Origin: JBEKDJ01 sp050014415
Lineage (GTDB): Bacteria; Desulfobacterota; BSN033; UBA1163
Reading direction: 5' to 3'
NCBI GenBank assembly: GCA_050014415.1
Contig: JBEKDJ010000186.1
Location: forward strand, 1-8,765
Length of the DNA stretch: 8,765 bases
Made by a program: the position numbers and the translations under genes. Shown here in pieces: positions 6,165 through 8,765 of the stretch. The first letter of the stretch is position 1; every line of letters begins with the position of its first letter. The notes below the pieces were generated by a model. It searched no databases, had not been told where the DNA came from, and worked only from the letters and a program-made list of their open reading frames with translations.

Positions 6165-7091
6165 TCACGTGACCTGTGGTCTTGGCAGAAGGCCTGCGGC
6201 CTTGGCAATCTCCGCTACCTTCTCCTCCCACTCTATCGCCATGATATGAATCCCCCGCACCCCGGGTATCTCCCTCAACCTCTGGATCGTTTCCACACAG
6301 ATCTTGATCCCTTCCTCCGACTGCTTCTCCTTTGGCACCCCCTTGAGCCTCTCGATCATCCCATCCGGCACATCCATCCCAGGCACCGAATTCTTCATAT
6401 ACCTCGCCATGCCCACCGACTTAAACGGCGTCACCCCTGCCAAGATCGCACATCTCTCATGAAGTCCCCTGTCCCTCACCATCTCCATCCACTTTTCAAA
6501 CCGCTCCAAATTGTAAATGCACTGCGTCTGGATAAACTCTACTCCAGCCTTGACCTTCTTTCCTAATCTTGCCGCCCTTATCTCAAAGGGATCTGCAAAG
6601 GGATTCTCCGCCGCCCCGATAAAAAGCACCGGCTTCCCCTTGAGCTCCTCTCCCCCAAGGAATTTACCATCATCTCTCATGGTCTTTACCGTATTGATCA
6701 ATTGTATCGAATCTATATCAAAGACATTTTTCGCCTTCGGATGATCCCCAAATTTCTGATGATCCCCAGAAAGACAAAGGATGTTGTTTATCCCCAATGC
6801 CGCCGCCCCCAAGATGTCACTCTGTATCGCTATCCGATTCCGATCCCGACAGACCATCTGCAAGATCGGATCAAATCCCATCTCCTTGAGGATCAAACAC
6901 GAAGAAAAGGACGACATCCTCACCACCGAAGTCTGATTATCAGTGACGTTGACCGCATCAACTATACCCTTGAGCAATCCCCCCTTCTTCCGTATCACCT
7001 CCGCATCTGCCCCCCTCGGCGGCCCACACTCCGAAGTCACCACAAATCCACCACTTTCGAGTATCCTTTCGATGTTTGACTTAGTCTTCAT
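6165..7091 (-). CDS. metF: Methylene-tetrahydrofolate reductase
   Basis: A 308-residue TIM-barrel flavoprotein of the MTHFR family, converting 5,10-methylene-THF and 5-methyl-THF in the methyl branch of the Wood-Ljungdahl pathway. The N-terminal strand FVVTSECGPPRGAD places the catalytic acid at E21 (equivalent to the FEFFPP region of E. coli MetF). The folate- and flavin-binding LSGDH segment has D110. The C-terminal part includes GVEFIQTQCIYN and GVTPFKSVGMARYM, also typical. It resembles the acetogen and sulfate-reducer type that pairs with MetV, and may not use NADH directly but receive electrons through partner proteins. The ribosome binding site is weak (AAAGGG about 9 bases before the ATG). 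It lies 75 bases after metV. The neighbouring Hdr genes suggest a larger complex. Confidence 0.93.
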   Translation of the reverse strand: MKTKSNIERILESGGFVVTSECGPPRGADAEVIRKKGGLLKGIVDAVNVTDNQTSVVRMSSFSSCLILKEMGFDPILQMVCRDRNRIAIQSDILGAAALGINNILCLSGDHQKFGDHPKAKNVFDIDSIQLINTVKTMRDDGKFLGGEELKGKPVLFIGAAENPFADPFEIRAARLGKKVKAGVEFIQTQCIYNLERFEKWMEMVRDRGLHERCAILAGVTPFKSVGMARYMKNSVPGMDVPDGMIERLKGVPKEKQSEEGIKICVETIQRLREIPGVRGIHIMAIEWEEKVAEIAKAAGLLPRPQVT

Positions 7092-7104
7092 CGCCGTTAA
7101 CCCT

Positions 7105-7165
7105 TTAGTTCGGAGTTATTAGTTCGGAGTTCGGAGTGTTTGGTTTTGAAACTCCGAACTCATCA
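7105..7165. repeat. AGTTCGGAGT palindromic repeat, copy 2
   Basis: GAGTTCGGAGT (7127-7137) and ACTCCGAACTC (7151-7161) form a perfect 11-bp stem with a 13-nt loop. An additional left-hand TTAGTTCGGAGTTA (7105-7118) has no full partner, so this copy is asymmetric. It occupies the space between the metV stop and the metF start. Confidence 0.75.
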
Positions 7166-7166
7166 C

Positions 7167-7835
7167 TTATAGTTTTAAATCTTCTCTTATTCTCTTCCTC
7201 GGTCCTCCATCCCGAGAAGTCGTCCAATCCTTCACCGGGATGATCTCCTCATACCGATCCATCTGCCCAAGCTCCTTTAACCGATCGATGATGAGCTGCC
7301 AACCACAGTCCAGCTCCTTGTCCACCTCACACTTCCCATTCGATGATCCCCCACAGGGACCATTCAGCAGACTCTTCGCACACCGGGCAATCGGACAGAT
7401 TCCTCCTGTTTGATCCAGGATACATGTCCCACACCCCTGACACCGCTCACTCCATACCCCTTGCTCCAAGGTTACCCCTAAAAAGGTTGTATTCACCATT
7501 GGCAATACTGGCTTCGTCCGATATTTCTCTGCCACATACTGTATCCCTGCCCCACAAGCCATCGAGAGGATTGCTTCATAGTCCCCCACAAAAGGCCGAA
7601 TCTGATCAATGTATTCATGATCACACTGGCGCTCTAAGGTCTGCTCTTTGATCTCTATCTCATTCCCATCCTTGGCACGAGCAAGTCTCAACTCCGAGGC
7701 CAAGACCCCAACCTCTCGCTCCCCTCCTGCCGCACAGACTGTCACGCATTCATTACAACCCAAAAGCAATACCTTTTTGTAAGACTTGAGCATATTAAGT
7801 ATCTCTTCCAACGACTTCCTGTTGGCAACTATCAT
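7167..7835 (-). CDS. metV: MetV, zinc/Fe-S partner of methylene-THF reductase (MTHFR C-terminal family)
   Basis: A 222-residue cysteine-rich protein that accompanies MetF in acetogens and sulfate reducers; MetVF together form the active reductase in that group. The N-terminal motif is C27, C30, C34 (CNECVTVCAAGG), with further cysteines at 71 and 94. The C-terminal motif is C132, C135, C138 (CQGCGTC), then C147, C152 and C161 (ending NGPCGG), with C169 and C177 beyond. The two cysteine groups are the hallmark of the family and probably bind Fe-S clusters or zinc. The start is well supported by GGAGG five bases before the ATG. It precedes metF directly. Its likely role is to pass electrons between MetF and the Hdr/MvhD module (inference from context and from the Moorella arrangement). 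Confidence 0.9.
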   Translation of the reverse strand: MIVANRKSLEEILNMLKSYKKVLLLGCNECVTVCAAGGEREVGVLASELRLARAKDGNEIEIKEQTLERQCDHEYIDQIRPFVGDYEAILSMACGAGIQYVAEKYRTKPVLPMVNTTFLGVTLEQGVWSERCQGCGTCILDQTGGICPIARCAKSLLNGPCGGSSNGKCEVDKELDCGWQLIIDRLKELGQMDRYEEIIPVKDWTTSRDGGPRKRIREDLKL

Positions 7836-7863
7836 CGTTTCCTCCGGTCATTGTGGCGTCTTT

Positions 7864-8004
7864 CAATGCGGCTATCAGGCGATCAGGTCATCAGGTTGTG
7901 GATATCAGGACACCAGGCTATCAGATCAAGAATCCTTTTCCCCTGGTATCCTGATTTCCTGATACCCTTCCTCCTTGTCTCCTAATGCCCTGATAACCGC
8001 ATTG
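7864..8004. repeat. Long inverted repeat built of the word ATCAGG
   Basis: The outer arms CAATGCGGCTATCAGG (7864-7879) and CCTGATAACCGCATTG (7989-8004) match at 15 of 16 positions. Inside the left arm ATCAGG recurs four times with CCAGG and CTATCAG variants; the right arm has CCTGAT three times, with CCTGGTATCC. This gives an imperfect hairpin about 140 bases long in the space between mvhD and metV. The word is different from those of the other intergenic palindromes in the window. Confidence 0.7.
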
Positions 8005-8018
8005 CTTCCACTGCTCCT

Positions 8019-8498
8019 TTATCCTCCAGCCTTCAGCTTTTTATTTACTGGACTGGGTCCAAGAGATCTGATCTTCTCTGTCATCTCACGGGCTATCTCT
8101 GCAAAACGCTGCCCCTGTGCCGAGCTCATGTTGTACATCTCCAAGCGACCACTGCCTAATCCCACCTCATCCAGCAACCCTTTCGCATATTGAACGCGTT
8201 TCTTTGCCCGCAAGTTTCCTCTTAAGAAGTGACACTCTCCCTCCAGGCAGCCTGCCAGATAGACTCCGTCAACTCCCGATTCAAAGGCATGAAGGATCAA
8301 TAGTATATCCACCCTCCCTGTACAGGGCACCTTCACAATCTTCACATTCGCAGGGTAGTTGAGCCTCATCGAACCTGCCAGGTCCGCTGCACTGTAAGCT
8401 CAATGCTCACAACAGAAGGCAAGGATCTCAGGCTCAAAACCCGGAAACTTTACTGGGGCCACTTGTCCCGCCTCAACCTTCTCCTGAACCGCCTCCAT
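8019..8498 (-). CDS. mvhD: MvhD-like [2Fe-2S] subunit, selenocysteine-containing (in-frame UGA at 8400-8402)
   Basis: Hdr-associated electron-entry subunit (methyl-viologen-reducing hydrogenase delta family), 159 residues when the UGA is read through. The start at 8498 (MEAVQEKV) follows AGGAG by about 5 bases. The N-terminal family motif reads FCCEHUAYSAADLAG, with C29, C30 and U33: the UGA sits exactly where relatives have the second cysteine of CCxxC. Other ligands are C59 (PCTGRVD), C84 and C89 (GCLEGECH). Downstream sequence (MRLNYPANVKIV) continues the family with no frame change, so a stop or frameshift is unlikely. A gene caller would begin at the ATG at 8369 and lose 43 residues. A hairpin fitting a bacterial SECIS follows the UGA. 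Selenocysteine in this family is known from methanogens and reported in deltaproteobacteria. It lies between hdrA and metV. A pseudogene with a point mutation is the alternative, which I consider less likely. Confidence 0.87.
8370..8386 (-). promoter_or_regulatory. Predicted bacterial SECIS hairpin inside mvhD
   Basis: In the minus-strand mRNA, CGGACCU pairs with AGGUUCG around the loop GGC, giving seven pairs of which one is G-U. The loop begins 20 bases after the UGA and its first two bases are G. Bacterial SECIS elements, recognised by SelB, lie in the coding region just after the UGA, with a G at the loop start and a similar distance. The hairpin ends one base before the ATG codon for M44. 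Confidence 0.75.
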
Positions 8499-8511
8499 TC
8501 TCTCTCCTATC

Positions 8512-8587
8512 AGTTCGGAGTCATTAGTTCGGAGTATTAGATCTTTCAAATTTTTGCTCCGAACTCAAAACTCCGAACTCTGAACTT
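8512..8587. repeat. AGTTCGGAGT palindromic repeat, copy 3
   Basis: AGTTCGGAG occurs twice (8512-8520 and 8526-8534) and CTCCGAACT twice (8557-8565 and 8571-8579), with further GAACTTTGA at the right end. The two halves can form a hairpin in two registers around an AT-rich loop. It occupies the gap between hdrA and the ribosome binding site of mvhD. Confidence 0.75.
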
Positions 8588-8591
8588 TGAA

Positions 8592-8765
8592 CTAAGCTGC
8601 AACATCCATGATCAAAGCCTGACACTTTTCTTCTAATTGATGACTCTGGAAATGCATCAACTCAATTGCCTTTGCTGGACACTCGGCCGCACAACTGCCG
8701 CACCCCTTGCACTTCGATAAATCAATCTCTGCCTCGCCCTTCGCATTAATCACCGGCACACTATA
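8592..8765 (-). CDS. hdrA: HdrA, C-terminal part only (runs off the right edge)
   Basis: The last 57 codons of a gene that begins outside the window and ends at the TAG at 8592-8594. It carries one complete ferredoxin-type motif, CKGCGSCAAECP, followed by AKAIEL, and then a short helix with the polar run QSHQLEEKC near the end. This is the usual C-terminal [4Fe-4S] domain of HdrA, the FAD-containing flavin-bifurcating subunit of HdrABC complexes. The call rests on this motif plus the neighbours mvhD, hdrC and hdrB; another ferredoxin-domain protein cannot be ruled out from 57 residues alone. The gene is upstream of mvhD, with a 93-base gap holding an AGTTCGGAGT repeat. It is probably near the start of the transcription unit. 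Confidence 0.8.
   Translation of the reverse strand, partial: YSVPVINAKGEAEIDLSKCKGCGSCAAECPAKAIELMHFQSHQLEEKCQALIMDVAA

Noticed and set aside
6246..7079. Plus-strand frames opposite metF (His- and Pro-rich)
   Set aside because: Antisense shadows of metF: biased His/Pro/Arg composition, no ribosome binding sites, and metF itself is well supported.
8019..8369. mvhD as a 116-residue protein starting at the ATG at 8369
   Set aside because: This start removes the conserved FCCxxC motif, which is encoded just upstream in the same frame with one UGA. The ATG at 8369 has no good ribosome binding site.
5541..8591. CRISPR array from the repeated words in spacers
   Set aside because: Words are short, inverted, of unequal spacing and lack unique spacers of constant length, so these are palindromic repeats and not CRISPR.

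Overview
The window reads as a chromosomal segment of a strictly anaerobic bacterium, most likely of the Desulfobacterota (former Deltaproteobacteria) or a relative using the Wood-Ljungdahl pathway. The evidence is gene content: heterodisulfide reductase genes (hdrA, hdrB, hdrC), the Hdr-associated [2Fe-2S] protein gene mvhD, and the methylene-tetrahydrofolate reductase pair metV/metF. mvhD also carries a UGA codon that must be read as selenocysteine, a trait seen in this gene family in sulfate reducers and methanogens. This taxonomic placement is inference; no rRNA or tRNA is present.

Layout. 1-292 is non-coding except for a 12-bp palindrome. 317-994 (+) encodes a TVP38/TMEM64-type membrane protein. 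995-1318 has a stem-loop after that gene and no convincing gene. 1319-2029 (-) encodes a short iron-sulfur protein of the epoxyqueuosine-reductase type, converging on the membrane protein gene. 2030-2313 holds a double-hairpin repeat of CCCCTTT/AAAGGGG type.

From 8765 down to 2314 everything lies on the minus strand and looks like one long transcription unit, in the order hdrA (only its C-terminus is in the window), mvhD, metV, metF, a single-domain response regulator, a REC-PAS-histidine kinase, hdrC, hdrB. Most genes have a clear Shine-Dalgarno sequence. Its promoter should lie beyond the right edge.

How the genes fit together. HdrA (FAD and Fe-S, the bifurcation site), HdrB (two CCG domains for non-cubane clusters), HdrC (two [4Fe-4S]) and MvhD ([2Fe-2S] electron entry) are the parts of a cytoplasmic electron-bifurcating or confurcating complex. 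MetV and MetF next to them suggest that methylene-THF/methyl-THF interconversion is wired to this Hdr complex, as proposed for the metVF-hdrCBA-mvhD cluster of Moorella. No MvhA/MvhG hydrogenase genes are in the window. The two signalling genes in the middle of the unit are the odd element.

Main points of interest. (1) mvhD has an in-frame UGA in its first cysteine motif (FCCEHU) followed by a 7-bp hairpin with a G-rich 3-nt loop, fitting a bacterial SECIS. A normal gene caller loses the first 43 residues. (2) Nearly every intergenic space in the operon is unusually long and filled with an inverted repeat, built from a different short word at different places: AGTTCGGAGT three times, ATGTCAAATG, ATCAGG, and an 11-bp inverted repeat enclosing two smaller hairpins between hdrC and hdrB. 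(3) Two-component genes are embedded in a metabolic Hdr-Met operon.
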